Part shown: positions 44,201 to 52,678 of the stretch, in pieces | Layout of the letters: every line of letters begins with the position of its first letter | How positions within the stretch are numbered: the first letter of the stretch is position 1 | NCBI GenBank assembly: GCA_964481425.1 | Contig: CAYZTM010000022.1 | Location: forward strand, 1-64,000 | Length of the DNA stretch: 64,000 bases | Origin: MKUN01 sp964481425 | Lineage (GTDB): Bacteria; Bacteroidota; Bacteroidia; Chitinophagales; Chitinophagaceae | Direction of reading: 5' to 3' | Position numbers and translations under genes: made by a program | The notes under the pieces: model-generated | What the model saw: the letters and a program-made list of their open reading frames with translations, nothing else | Told to the model about the DNA's origin: nothing | Database searches by the model: none

Positions 44201-44228
44201 TTCTACAAAAATGTAGAAATTTGGTTCT
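44201..44228. promoter_or_regulatory. TTCTACA/TGTAGAA inverted site before the CHASE3 kinase
   Basis: TTCTACA-N4-TGTAGAA (44201-44218) is a perfect inverted repeat, followed after six bases by a further TTCTGC half-site. The same half-sites recur at 46177-46193. It ends just before the kinase start codon, so it could be a repressor site or a binding site for the nearby regulator. Confidence 0.4.
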
Positions 44229-44232
44229 GCCG

Positions 44233-45627
44233 ATGAAAAAAAGAATGCGCTTTATCGTTATTGCCTTTTCCATATCATTCGCGATAATGGCATTGTTATC
44301 ACTATTTTCCTTGCAGCAATTCGATCTGCTTATTGGCTATTCCAACCAGGTGGATCATTCTCAAAAAGTAATTGATGGTTTATATAAACTCGACGGCGAA
44401 ATAAAGGATATTGATAAAACGGAGCGTGGCTACATGCTCACCCGCGATACGATATACCTGAACGGCCTGTACAGACACATGGATAGTCTATATCCAATAG
44501 CAGACAAAATAAAACTCCAGACAAAAGACAATAAGGAACAGCAGAAGAACATTATCCTGCTCAAAAGTTACCTGGCTGACAGGATATCTTTTATACGGGA
44601 TAATATAGTATATACGGATTCTGCTCATGACAGGGCGCCTTCACCTTACTATTTTGAAGGCCGGAAGGTGATGATGAAATGCACTGAGCTATTGAAGGCT
44701 ATGCACGACCAGGAGACCAAATTGCTGCGCGAACGTGCAGAAAGCCGTAAAGTTTACCAGCAGATAACAGCTGACACGCTTAAATACCTGCTCCTGGTGT
44801 TCAGTCTTATCACTATCCTGCTGTTTGCCTTGATGCTGCGTGAATTCCGGAGAAGGATAGACTATCAGCAGCAGCTGCAGGTAAAGCTGCTCGACCTTAG
44901 ACGTTCACATACCGAGCTGGAGCAGATAGCCTATGCTGCCTCGCACGACCTGCAGGAGCCGCTCCGAAAGATACAGGTATTCAGCAACCGGCTGGTATGG
45001 CTCAAGAAGGATAAAATGGATGACGATAGTAAGGCCACTATGGAGCGGGTAAATGAAGCCGCCGGCCGTATGCAGGAGCTAATAGAAGACCTGGTGAACC
45101 TGACCAGTCTTACAAAGGAAAATATCAAAAAGGAAAGTATTGACCTTAATATCGTACTACGTAATGTGATCAATGATCTTGATGCAAAAATAGAAGAGAA
45201 GCACGCTATAATTAAAAACCAGCCATTGCCTAAAGTAAAAGGGAGCCTGGAACAATTGAGTATCTTATTCAAAGCATTGCTCGATAATGCGATCAAATTT
45301 TCCAAGGATAACCTTGCTCCCGAAATTTCAATAACAAGTGATGAGGTGACCGGTGAAGAACTGGCTGAGATCAACAAGGGCCTGGCGCGCAAACGTTTTT
45401 ATCGTATCTCCATATCCGACAATGGGATAGGCTTCGATAATAAGTTTGGCTATAAGTTATTCCGGATATTCCAGCGCCTGCATGGCCGTGAGTCACAGTA
45501 TGAAGGGAAGGGTATAGGTCTGGCCATTTGCCAGCGCATTATGACCAATCACCAAGGCCATATATTAGCGCATGGCCATAGCCAGGTTGGTGCCACCTTC
45601 AAGCTGTTCTTCCCTATAGAAGAGTAA
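44233..45627 (+). CDS. CHASE3-type sensor histidine kinase
   Basis: A 464-residue membrane kinase. A first transmembrane helix (about 6-26), a periplasmic or extracellular helical domain of the CHASE3 type (IDKTERGYMLTRDTIYL near 58-75), a second helix (about 187-207), then HisKA YAASHDLQEPLRKIQVF near 232-250, and HATPase with ALLDNAIKFSKD near 350, ISDNGIGFDNKFG and YEGKGIGLAICQR. I start at the ATG 44233; a TTG four codons upstream is possible. It is divergent from rpoN, and its HisKA subgroup is the same as that of the PAS kinase at 39495. Confidence 0.9.
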   Translation: MKKRMRFIVIAFSISFAIMALLSLFSLQQFDLLIGYSNQVDHSQKVIDGLYKLDGEIKDIDKTERGYMLTRDTIYLNGLYRHMDSLYPIADKIKLQTKDNKEQQKNIILLKSYLADRISFIRDNIVYTDSAHDRAPSPYYFEGRKVMMKCTELLKAMHDQETKLLRERAESRKVYQQITADTLKYLLLVFSLITILLFALMLREFRRRIDYQQQLQVKLLDLRRSHTELEQIAYAASHDLQEPLRKIQVFSNRLVWLKKDKMDDDSKATMERVNEAAGRMQELIEDLVNLTSLTKENIKKESIDLNIVLRNVINDLDAKIEEKHAIIKNQPLPKVKGSLEQLSILFKALLDNAIKFSKDNLAPEISITSDEVTGEELAEINKGLARKRFYRISISDNGIGFDNKFGYKLFRIFQRLHGRESQYEGKGIGLAICQRIMTNHQGHILAHGHSQVGATFKLFFPIEE

Positions 45628-45632
45628 TGCCT

Positions 45633-46007
45633 CTATGCTGCGAAGCCGCTATCTTGTTTGTCCACCTTCTTATTGATATCTTCCACTGCCTTGATAAAAG
45701 CAGTCACCTTTTCATCCGAATAGGCGCCATAGGCATCTATCAATATACCCTTCTGACCCTCTGTAGTTTCTATCACGTACATGATAGCATTATCGGCGGG
45801 GTCCGACTGGCCCTCGAAGCGGTAAAAATTGATGACGGTAACCTCTTCGGGCTTGAAGTGCTTCTCCTTAACCGAGGAGTACAAGCCTTCTTTTGTTACT
45901 TTGAAATTGTCCGTATATCCGTCTTTCACCACTTTATTGACACATGAGGTCAGGGTGTTCATAAATGCCGGTTTATCATTGGGCTTACTATATTCCTGTG
46001 TCCACAT
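45633..46007 (-). CDS. Small conserved protein, 'DPADNAIMYVIET' family
   Basis: A 124-residue cytoplasmic protein with the central pattern FYRFEGQSDPADNAIMYVIE, then GILIDAYGAYSD. I recognise this as a small Bacteroidota family that I recall being labelled phosphoribosylpyrophosphate synthetase in databases; it has none of the PRPP synthetase motifs and is less than half the length. Function unknown. It ends 5 bp from the convergent CHASE3 kinase gene. Confidence 0.7.
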   Translation of the reverse strand: MWTQEYSKPNDKPAFMNTLTSCVNKVVKDGYTDNFKVTKEGLYSSVKEKHFKPEEVTVINFYRFEGQSDPADNAIMYVIETTEGQKGILIDAYGAYSDEKVTAFIKAVEDINKKVDKQDSGFAA

Positions 46008-46176
46008 AACTAATGTTTTTTCTTACCTTATCTATAGAAAATATGCTGCCACTTTTTACAAAGCGAACTGTTAAAACGAGATCTTTGTTATTTTTATGAT
46101 ATTCAATTGATTACGCATTGTTTGTGGATGCTTGTGTGTTTTATTAAGCTTTCGCGATATTTATAACCCCGTGAAA

Positions 46177-46193
46177 TGTAGAAATGGTTCTAC
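46177..46193. promoter_or_regulatory. GTAGAA-N4-TTCTAC inverted site
   Basis: TGTAGAA, four bases, TTCTAC: the same half-sites as at 44201-44228 in the reverse order, within the shared words AAATGTAGAAAT and GGTTCT. It lies in the 260-bp gap between the gene at 45633 and the DUF4142 gene. Confidence 0.35.
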
Positions 46194-46208
46194 GATAGTA
46201 TAATTAGG

Positions 46209-46245
46209 AAGAGCCGACCTGTAAAGGCCGGCTCTTAGTTTTTAT
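46209..46245. terminator. Stem-loop in the gap before 46268
   Basis: AAGAGCCGACC and GGCCGGCTCTT form an 11-bp stem with a 6-nt loop. In minus-strand RNA the one odd position is a G-U pair, so it folds fully and could end the DUF4142 operon. On the plus strand a T run (AGTTTTTATAG) follows, so the plus direction is also possible. Confidence 0.6.
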
Positions 46246-46267
46246 AGTGCTTGAAGTGGGGTGTAGG

Positions 46268-46849
46268 TTAGTCCATTTTATCCTGCATGCCTTTTACCAT
46301 ATCGTAGTGTTTACGCAGGGTGGGTAGTGTTTTGTCTATAATGGCTTTCAGGTCGGGGTCTGTTACGCTGTTTTGTGCATGTTCAAATTTATCTATGGCA
46401 TCCTTATGTGCCGATACCATTTTATCGGTCCATGCCTTATCCCAGTCTTTACCCGGTTTTTCCGACAGCGAAGCAACGCCTGCAGTATCGGTGGCGGGCA
46501 ACTCTATACCTTTGGCACTTGCATAGCCTGCCAGTTGGTCGGCCAGTTGTTTATGGTCGGCTATCATCATTTTGGCGTGAGCCTTTAGCTCGCGGCTCGT
46601 GCCATGGTCCACTCCTGCTTGCAGCCATGCCAGTTCGCGGGTATTATCGGTAGAGGCATCCTGCACGAAGCTTTTGTTCGGATCGGGGGTCAATGCAGCC
46701 TTGGTGCTGTCGGCCATTGCAGATATTTTTTCGCCCAGGGTAGCCGTTGAGTCGGTCATGGGACTGTTACCCGAGTTGTTGCACGATGTAACTGCAGCAG
46801 CGCAGGCGCTAATAGATAATACGGTAATGAGAACTTTGATCGAATTCAT
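46268..46849 (-). CDS. DUF4142 domain lipoprotein
   Basis: A 193-residue exported protein. The N-terminus has a hydrophobic segment followed by the lipobox-like VTSCNNSG (Cys near 22). The mature part is the helical DUF4142 domain, recognisable by VQDASTDNTRELAWLQAG and the helices around MMIADHKQLADQLAGYA. This ferritin-like family is widespread and often linked to stress. The start 46849 gives a proper signal peptide. It lies 37 bp downstream of the PA2169-family gene and both are probably one operon. Confidence 0.85.
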   Translation of the reverse strand: MNSIKVLITVLSISACAAAVTSCNNSGNSPMTDSTATLGEKISAMADSTKAALTPDPNKSFVQDASTDNTRELAWLQAGVDHGTSRELKAHAKMMIADHKQLADQLAGYASAKGIELPATDTAGVASLSEKPGKDWDKAWTDKMVSAHKDAIDKFEHAQNSVTDPDLKAIIDKTLPTLRKHYDMVKGMQDKMD

Positions 46850-46886
46850 TTTCTGTGTTGTTTTATGGTTATTAATGTGGATGTAT

Positions 46887-47351
46887 TTAGAGATCTTTAT
46901 AAGAGTCGCGGAATTTCCTGATCGCATCATGCGATGTTTTCAAAGCAGCCTGTTGCTCGCTTATCATTGCCCTGCAATTGTCGGGCAAGGGCAGGTCGAC
47001 GGTAAGGGAAGCATCATAAGCACGCTGGGCAGCGTCTTCACCAAATTCGCATGACTCCAATATGGTCTTACGGTCGCTGCCGGTGAATTTTGCTTTCACG
47101 TCCATCCAGGCGCGGTATATTTTGCCCGATGCCGTGGTCTCATCTTCGGTAGTACCCCCGTTTTCACGAATGCAATTGGAAAGTTCGTTTTTGTATCCTT
47201 CGCTTTGTTTCACCATGCCATCAAAAACGCTTTTCAGGTCAATGTCCAGGTCTTTGGCCTCGGCAATGGCGCGTTTGTACCCTTCTATCCGGTCGTTATT
47301 TATCTTAACGAGGTCGTTAAGCAATTCGGTTACTTGTTCGTTGGCTTCCAT
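46887..47351 (-). CDS. PA2169 family four-helix-bundle protein (DUF2383)
   Basis: A 154-residue cytoplasmic helical protein. The conserved opening NEQVTELLNDLVKINNDRIEGY and the middle GKIYRAWMDVKAKFTGSDRKTIL plus a final helix EQQAALKTSHDAIRKFRD match the PA2169/DUF2383 family, a ferritin-like four-helix bundle. Function unknown; members often sit with general-stress genes. Start chosen at 47351; an ATG ten codons upstream is possible. Confidence 0.85.
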   Translation of the reverse strand: MEANEQVTELLNDLVKINNDRIEGYKRAIAEAKDLDIDLKSVFDGMVKQSEGYKNELSNCIRENGGTTEDETTASGKIYRAWMDVKAKFTGSDRKTILESCEFGEDAAQRAYDASLTVDLPLPDNCRAMISEQQAALKTSHDAIRKFRDSYKDL

Positions 47352-47460
47352 AGAAATGTTGTTGAGTTTAATATCAATCATTTAAAAACTATGCCATATG
47401 CCCTAAAGCCCCGTTATTTATCGGTAGAAATCGTTTATTTTGTCGCTCAATACTATGTTA

Positions 47461-48003
47461 ATGGCAACCATTTTAGAGATACTTAAATATACCATACCCG
47501 CATTGGTGGTATTGCTGGCCAGTTACCTTATTGTAAAGCGGTTCCTGGTGAGCGAACTGAAGCGTAAACAGATAGCCTTGCTTCATGAAACACAGAATGT
47601 GACCATTCCCCTGCGCCTGCAGGCCTATGAACGTCTTGCATTGCTGGTTGAACGCCTGCACCCCCGCCAGCTGGTACCCAGGGTATATGCCCCCGGTATG
47701 ACCGTGGTGGACCTGCAACAAGCACTGCTCATAACCATCCGTACTGAGTTTGAGCATAACCTGTCGCAACAGATATATGTATCGAAGGAAGTATGGAGCA
47801 CCGTGAAGACGGTAAAGGAACAGGAACTGAACATGATAAGCCATATAGCGAAACAGTTACCACCCGAAGCCCCTGCGAAGGAACTGCATATAAAGATAGT
47901 GGACTATGTACTGACCACCGAAAGTGAGCTGCCTACTGATATAGCCCTGCAGGTGATCAACGACGAAGCGAAGAGGGTGCTGTCTTACGGCGCACAGGCA
48001 TAA
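47461..48003 (+). CDS. Conserved membrane-anchored protein upstream of the acyl-CoA mutase
   Basis: A 180-residue protein with one N-terminal transmembrane helix (about 5-25, ILKYTIPALVVLLASYLIV) followed by a helical cytoplasmic domain (QNVTIPLRLQAYERLALLVERL near 43-64, then repeated amphipathic helices). I recall similar proteins beside methylmalonyl-CoA mutase genes in Bacteroidota but no function. Start alternatives are ATG 47455 and TTG 47440. It ends 14 bp before the mutase gene, so the two are probably co-transcribed. Confidence 0.65.
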   Translation: MATILEILKYTIPALVVLLASYLIVKRFLVSELKRKQIALLHETQNVTIPLRLQAYERLALLVERLHPRQLVPRVYAPGMTVVDLQQALLITIRTEFEHNLSQQIYVSKEVWSTVKTVKEQELNMISHIAKQLPPEAPAKELHIKIVDYVLTTESELPTDIALQVINDEAKRVLSYGAQA

Positions 48004-48017
48004 CAAAGACAAGAACA

Positions 48018-49571
48018 GTGGATAATAAAAAGATAATCACGGATTCGGGCATCGAGATAAAGCAATTGTACTGCGAACCGGTACCGATGACCGAGAAGCC
48101 GGGTGAATTTCCTTTCACACGCGGTGTACATGCAGCCATGTATCGCGATCGCCTGTGGACGATGCGCCAGTATGCAGGCTTCAGCACTGCGGAAGAGTCA
48201 AACAAACGTTATCATTACCTGCTGGGCCAGGGTGTGATGGGCCTCTCGGTAGCCTTCGACCTGCCCACACAGATCGGCTACGATTCGGACCATGCAATGG
48301 CCGAAGGCGAGGTAGGTAAGGTGGGTGTGGCCATAGACTCGCTCGAGGATATGGAGCTGTTATTTAAAGATATTAAGCTTCAGGACATCTCCACCTCCAT
48401 GACCATCAATGCCACGGCATTTATCCTTTTATCCTTTTATATAGCGCTGGCAAAAAAGCAAGGGGCGGATATAAAGAAGATATCGGGCACTATACAGAAC
48501 GATATCCTTAAAGAATACGCAGCCCGCGGCACCTATATCTACCCGCCGGCCCCCTCTATGCGGCTGATCACCGATATATTTGAATATTGCAGTAAAGAAG
48601 TGCCCAAGTGGAATACTATTTCCATATCGGGGTATCATATTCGAGAGGCCGGATCTGATGCGGTACAGGAACTGGCCTTTACCCTCGCCAATGGTAAAGC
48701 ATACCTGCAGGCGGCCATTCAGAAAGGCCTGGACATAAATGTATTTGCACCCCGTTTGTCTTTCTTCTTCAATGCACATAATGACCTGTTTGAAGAAGTA
48801 GCTAAGTTCCGCGCTGCACGCCGCATGTGGGCGAATATCACCCGTTCACTGGGGGCAACTGAGCCTAAGGCACAGATGCTGCGTTTCCATACCCAGACCG
48901 GTGGTAGTACACTTACCGCGCAGCAGCCTAAGAACAATATTGTACGCGTTACCTTACAGGCATTGAGCGCTGTACTGGGTGGCACCCAGTCGCTGCATAC
49001 CAATGGTTATGACGAGGCGCTATCGCTGCCCACCGAGGAGGCAGCTACCATAGCCCTGCGCAGCCAGCAGATCATTGCCTATGAGAGCGGTGCAACACAT
49101 ACGGTAGACCCCCTGGCCGGCTCGTTCTATGTAGAGGAGTTGACTAACCGGGTAGAAGCTGCTGCCTGGAAGCTCATAGAAAAGATAGACGTGATGGGCG
49201 GGGCTGTTAAGGCCATAGAGCAGGGCTTCATACAGGAAGAGATAGCCCGCTCGGCCTATGCATACAACCAGGCAATCGAGAGCGGTGAAAAGATAATAGT
49301 AGGTGTCAATAAATTTGCGGCCGAGGAAACCGGGGAAACACCTGTGTTGCGCATCGATGATTCTATACGCCAGGTACAGTCTGAAAAATTAAAGGCCCTC
49401 CGCGCAAAGCGTGATAACGATAAAGTAGCAGCCTGCCTGCAAACGATACGCATTAAGGCCGGCACTACAGAGAACCTTATGCCTGCTGTTATCGATGCTG
49501 TGGAGAACCTGTGTACGCTTGGCGAGATCGCAGATACCCTGCGTGGTGTATGGGGCGAGTACAGGGGCTAA
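48018..49571 (+). CDS. Acyl-CoA mutase large subunit (methylmalonyl-CoA mutase type), catalytic barrel only
   Basis: A 517-residue TIM-barrel subunit of a B12-dependent acyl-CoA mutase. Family motifs: MRQYAGFSTAEESNKRY (49-65), GLSVAFDLPTQIGYDSDH (75-92), GTIQNDILKEYAARGTYIYPP (157-177), ISISGYHIREAG (201-212) and GGTQSLHTNGYDEAL near 320. By my alignment Tyr52, Gln160, Arg170 and His207 correspond to Tyr89, Gln197, Arg207 and His244 of Propionibacterium MutB; Tyr plus Arg favours methylmalonyl-CoA over isobutyryl-CoA, whose enzymes carry Phe and Gln there. The protein ends before the cobalamin-binding domain, so a separate small B12 subunit must be encoded outside the window. The start is GTG. 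Confidence 0.92.
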   Translation: MDNKKIITDSGIEIKQLYCEPVPMTEKPGEFPFTRGVHAAMYRDRLWTMRQYAGFSTAEESNKRYHYLLGQGVMGLSVAFDLPTQIGYDSDHAMAEGEVGKVGVAIDSLEDMELLFKDIKLQDISTSMTINATAFILLSFYIALAKKQGADIKKISGTIQNDILKEYAARGTYIYPPAPSMRLITDIFEYCSKEVPKWNTISISGYHIREAGSDAVQELAFTLANGKAYLQAAIQKGLDINVFAPRLSFFFNAHNDLFEEVAKFRAARRMWANITRSLGATEPKAQMLRFHTQTGGSTLTAQQPKNNIVRVTLQALSAVLGGTQSLHTNGYDEALSLPTEEAATIALRSQQIIAYESGATHTVDPLAGSFYVEELTNRVEAAAWKLIEKIDVMGGAVKAIEQGFIQEEIARSAYAYNQAIESGEKIIVGVNKFAAEETGETPVLRIDDSIRQVQSEKLKALRAKRDNDKVAACLQTIRIKAGTTENLMPAVIDAVENLCTLGEIADTLRGVWGEYRG

Positions 49572-50665
49572 GGTATATGTATCAGTGAATCTTTTTTACC
49601 TGCCATACTTTGTTCCCAGGCCCATGCGCTTTGTACTACATCGTTGTAACTTTCAATACCATCTTTCACATGATGCAGGCGCAGGTAGGTATCGTACCAG
49701 TCATTGCTATACCTGCTTAATTTGCTGCGGTATCGTTTATTGATGGCGCGTAATGTATCCACATTGGCGATGGTTAGCGGGTTAAGTGTTTGGTACAATC
49801 TGCGGGCTGCAGCAGAGTCTGTCATCTTTAGCCTGCTGTGGGTATATAGCCATAAGTTGAAATAGCCGGAATACCTGAAGCTGCTGTCGGGTACGGTCGT
49901 TGCAACTGCATAGGCCATCAGGTTGGCATCATCTTCGGCGGCTATGCCAGCCTGGTGGGCCAGTTCGTGGCAAATGACATAGGGCAGCAGGAAGGCCGGT
50001 AGATCGCTGTTCAGTTGCGATTCGCCCGTCAAAGGATTGTAATAGCCCTGCACGCCCATATATTCAAGCATGTTGCCGAACAGGGATGGCTTCATTTTTA
50101 GCGCCTTTAGTGCTTTGGGAATATTGGTATAAGACCTGTAGTAATCGGCAGCTCGTTCGCTTGTTTCAAGGAAGGGATAAGGTGCATAGTGTGGTGCATA
50201 GGCATTTAGCCGGGCTACCAGCAGGCTATCGAAAGTATACAGTTGCGGCCCTTCATAAAGATCACCACCTTTTAATTGCCAGGATGCTGCCAGCGGAGCT
50301 CTATTATAATTGCCGCCCCAGCCCAGGAAAAAAATAATATACAGCCCCGTTATCGTTTGTAGTAAGCTGAGTGCCGAAAGGGCCAATGCGTGCTTATATT
50401 TGGAGAAGTTGAGTATAAAGAATATCCATTTTATTATAAGCACAAGCAATGAGACCCCCATCAGTAGATAGATGATATCGCCGATGCTGAATGGAATATG
50501 GGCAAATAATATGTTGCGTAAATGTTGGAAAGGGCGGAAGATATGCGTGGCATAACTATCAATAGCTGCAGGGGAGGAGGAATAAGCATATTGCAGGATA
50601 AGGGCAACTACTATTGTCGCCAACAGAACAATTAACCTTTTTTTATAAGGCCGCCCGTTCATCAT
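49568..50665 (-). CDS. DUF3810 domain membrane protein with zinc-protease-like motif
   Basis: A 365-residue protein with three transmembrane helices in the first 125 residues (for instance LIVLLATIVVALILQYAYS and IITGLYIIFFLGWGG), then an outside domain. Near residue 237 it has VICHELAHQAGIAAEDDANLMAY: HELAH is an H-E-x-x-H zinc motif and the downstream E-DD cluster fits a third ligand, so it is probably an active metallopeptidase, though DUF3810 proteins are uncharacterised. Its last four bases overlap the convergent mutase gene. Confidence 0.85.
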   Translation of the reverse strand: MMNGRPYKKRLIVLLATIVVALILQYAYSSSPAAIDSYATHIFRPFQHLRNILFAHIPFSIGDIIYLLMGVSLLVLIIKWIFFILNFSKYKHALALSALSLLQTITGLYIIFFLGWGGNYNRAPLAASWQLKGGDLYEGPQLYTFDSLLVARLNAYAPHYAPYPFLETSERAADYYRSYTNIPKALKALKMKPSLFGNMLEYMGVQGYYNPLTGESQLNSDLPAFLLPYVICHELAHQAGIAAEDDANLMAYAVATTVPDSSFRYSGYFNLWLYTHSRLKMTDSAAARRLYQTLNPLTIANVDTLRAINKRYRSKLSRYSNDWYDTYLRLHHVKDGIESYNDVVQSAWAWEQSMAGKKDSLIHIP

Positions 50666-50745
50666 AATGTTTCCATTCCTTTATCTTAGTACATTTGGTG
50701 GCTTTTTGCCAAAGGCCTTTGTAATTTATTGATTAAAGGAGCATA

Positions 50746-51792
50746 ATGAACTTATACCGCCATATTTTTTTTACAGGCCTTTGCGCCACCCTTGCCCTTG
50801 GATGCAAAAATGAACAAGCTGACACTTCTAAAAAAGGGCAGGGTAATAAGGTACTGACAGCGGAAGGTTTCATCGTGCAGCCCCAGCCGTTTAAGGACGA
50901 ATATGTTGCCAGCGGTTCGCTGGTTGCTAATGAAGAAGTGGAAATCCATCCGGAAGTATCGGGCCGTATCACGGGTATCTATTTTAAAGAGGGTACGCAT
51001 GTTTCTAAAGGACAAAGGCTTTTACAGCTATATGATGCGGACATCCGTGCCCAGTTACAGAAATCGAAAGCGCAGCGCGACCTGCAGGTGAAGATAAAGC
51101 AACGACAGGAAGAACTGTTGCGCATTGGTGGTATCAGCAAACAGGATTATGAGAGCACCACCACACAAATAGAATCGATAGATGCTGACATCGCTTATGC
51201 AGAGGCCCAGTTACGGAAGTACACCATACTCGCACCCTTCGACGGCACGATAGGCATACGCGATATAAGCATTGGGGCCATCATTTCACCTTCCAATGTG
51301 GTAGCGACCCTGCAACAGACCCACCCGCTGAAAATGGACTTTAATGTACCCGATCAGTATAAAGATGTAGTACATAAGGGTAAAGAAGTGCTCTTTTCCG
51401 TATCGGGCAGCCTCGATACTTCAAGCGGTACCATTGCCGCGGTGGACCCCGCTGCGAACGCGGCAACCCGTACCATACGTGTACGTGCTATTGTGCCCAA
51501 CCCCGATGGTAAATTGCTAGCAGGTTCATTTGCGCATGTTATGATACCGGTAGATGTAAGCAATGATGCCATACTTATCCCTTCGCAGGCGCTGATACCC
51601 ACTACAAGAGATAAAAAAGTAGCACTGGTCAAAAATGGCAAGGCAGATCTTGTTACGGTGATAACGGGTACCCGCACCAGCGATAAAGTACAAATACTGC
51701 AGGGCCTGCAGCAGGGCGATACCATCATCACCACCGGTATCATGCAGGTGAAGCAGGATATGCCGGTAAAGGTGGGTAAGCTGAACAGCTAA
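50746..51792 (+). CDS. RND/HlyD-type periplasmic adaptor lipoprotein (orphan)
   Basis: A 348-residue membrane-fusion protein of the AcrA/MexA kind. It has a lipoprotein signal (ATLALGC, Cys near 20), the biotinyl-lipoyl-like part (EVSGRITGIYFKEGTHVSKGQ near 69-89), a short alpha-hairpin (95-145), the second lipoyl half (YTILAPFDGTIGIRDISIG near 155) and a beta-barrel domain. No RND pump or outer-membrane channel gene follows; the next gene is a T9SS thioredoxin-like protein. A good Shine-Dalgarno-like AAAGGAG lies 6 bp before the ATG, unusual for this genome. Confidence 0.92.
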   Translation: MNLYRHIFFTGLCATLALGCKNEQADTSKKGQGNKVLTAEGFIVQPQPFKDEYVASGSLVANEEVEIHPEVSGRITGIYFKEGTHVSKGQRLLQLYDADIRAQLQKSKAQRDLQVKIKQRQEELLRIGGISKQDYESTTTQIESIDADIAYAEAQLRKYTILAPFDGTIGIRDISIGAIISPSNVVATLQQTHPLKMDFNVPDQYKDVVHKGKEVLFSVSGSLDTSSGTIAAVDPAANAATRTIRVRAIVPNPDGKLLAGSFAHVMIPVDVSNDAILIPSQALIPTTRDKKVALVKNGKADLVTVITGTRTSDKVQILQGLQQGDTIITTGIMQVKQDMPVKVGKLNS

Positions 51793-51829
51793 GGTGTCTG
51801 GTAAAATAACCTTAATTTTATAAGGTTAT

Positions 51830-52657
51830 ATGAGATACGGGTGGTACATATTGCTATGCCTTTTATTGCCGCTTAATAAAGTGGAAGCCCAGCTGGCCGA
51901 TGGGGCTATCGCACCTGATTTTACATTTACCGATATCAATGGAAATACACAGCACCTGTACGATTATCTTGACCAGGGCAAACATGTAGTGCTGGATATA
52001 TCGGCAACATGGTGTGTGCCTTGCTGGAATTATCACAATACCGGCACGCTCGACAGTATATATCAATTACATGACCTACCGGGCGCCGGCGACTGGAAGG
52101 TGATCTTTATAGAAGCCGATGCAACTACCGATTCGGCAGACCTGCATGGTACGGGTACCAATACCCAGGGCGATTGGGTGCAGGGAGCTGCTTACACTAT
52201 AATAGACCCTCCGCAGGGAGCAGCACTGAGTAATTTTAAAAATGCTTATGCGGTATCATACTTCCCGACCTTCTACATGATATGCCCCGACAGGAGGGCC
52301 TACCAGGATACTTTTTTGAAAATACTCACGCCGCATGTAAGTACCTGGGAATATGGTGCGAACGATCTGTGTGCCGCTACCGGTATTGAGGATGTCAATA
52401 GTACCGTAGTTGCGGATGTTTTCCCTAACCCTGCGCATGATGAGCTGCATATCACATTTCCTTCAAAATATTCAGGTACTACAGTGCTTAGGGTGGTGAA
52501 TATGATGGGACAGGTAATGGACTTCCGGTCTTATGAGCTTACAGGGGTCTCCGGACATACGATCTTATACGATACCCGGGCCATGCCGCGTGGGTTCTAT
52601 TATTTCCTTCTTTCCTGCGGCAGTTATAGCGCTGCCCAAAAGGTGTTACTTCGTTAA
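51830..52657 (+). CDS. Secreted thioredoxin-fold protein with T9SS sorting domain
   Basis: A 275-residue secreted protein. Signal peptide 1-20 (cut after VEA), then a TlpA/AhpC-like thioredoxin domain with IAPDFTFTDINGNTQ near 27 and the redox motif WCVPCW (Cys62, Cys65). The last 75 residues are a type A T9SS sorting domain: DVFPNPAHDELHITFP near 198, VVNMMGQVM near 227, MPRGFYYFLL and a final KVLLR. It would be exported across the outer membrane and either released or anchored on the surface. Whether it reduces or oxidises thiols there is unknown. Confidence 0.88.
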   Translation: MRYGWYILLCLLLPLNKVEAQLADGAIAPDFTFTDINGNTQHLYDYLDQGKHVVLDISATWCVPCWNYHNTGTLDSIYQLHDLPGAGDWKVIFIEADATTDSADLHGTGTNTQGDWVQGAAYTIIDPPQGAALSNFKNAYAVSYFPTFYMICPDRRAYQDTFLKILTPHVSTWEYGANDLCAATGIEDVNSTVVADVFPNPAHDELHITFPSKYSGTTVLRVVNMMGQVMDFRSYELTGVSGHTILYDTRAMPRGFYYFLLSCGSYSAAQKVLLR

Positions 52658-52678
52658 GGTACTTATCCGGAAGCTCTT

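Noticed and set aside
46008..46080. Possible sigma-54 promoter (TGGCAG-N5-TTTCT) on the minus strand before the gene at 45633-46007
   Set aside because: The -12 element lacks the GC of the consensus, so it is only a chance-level match.
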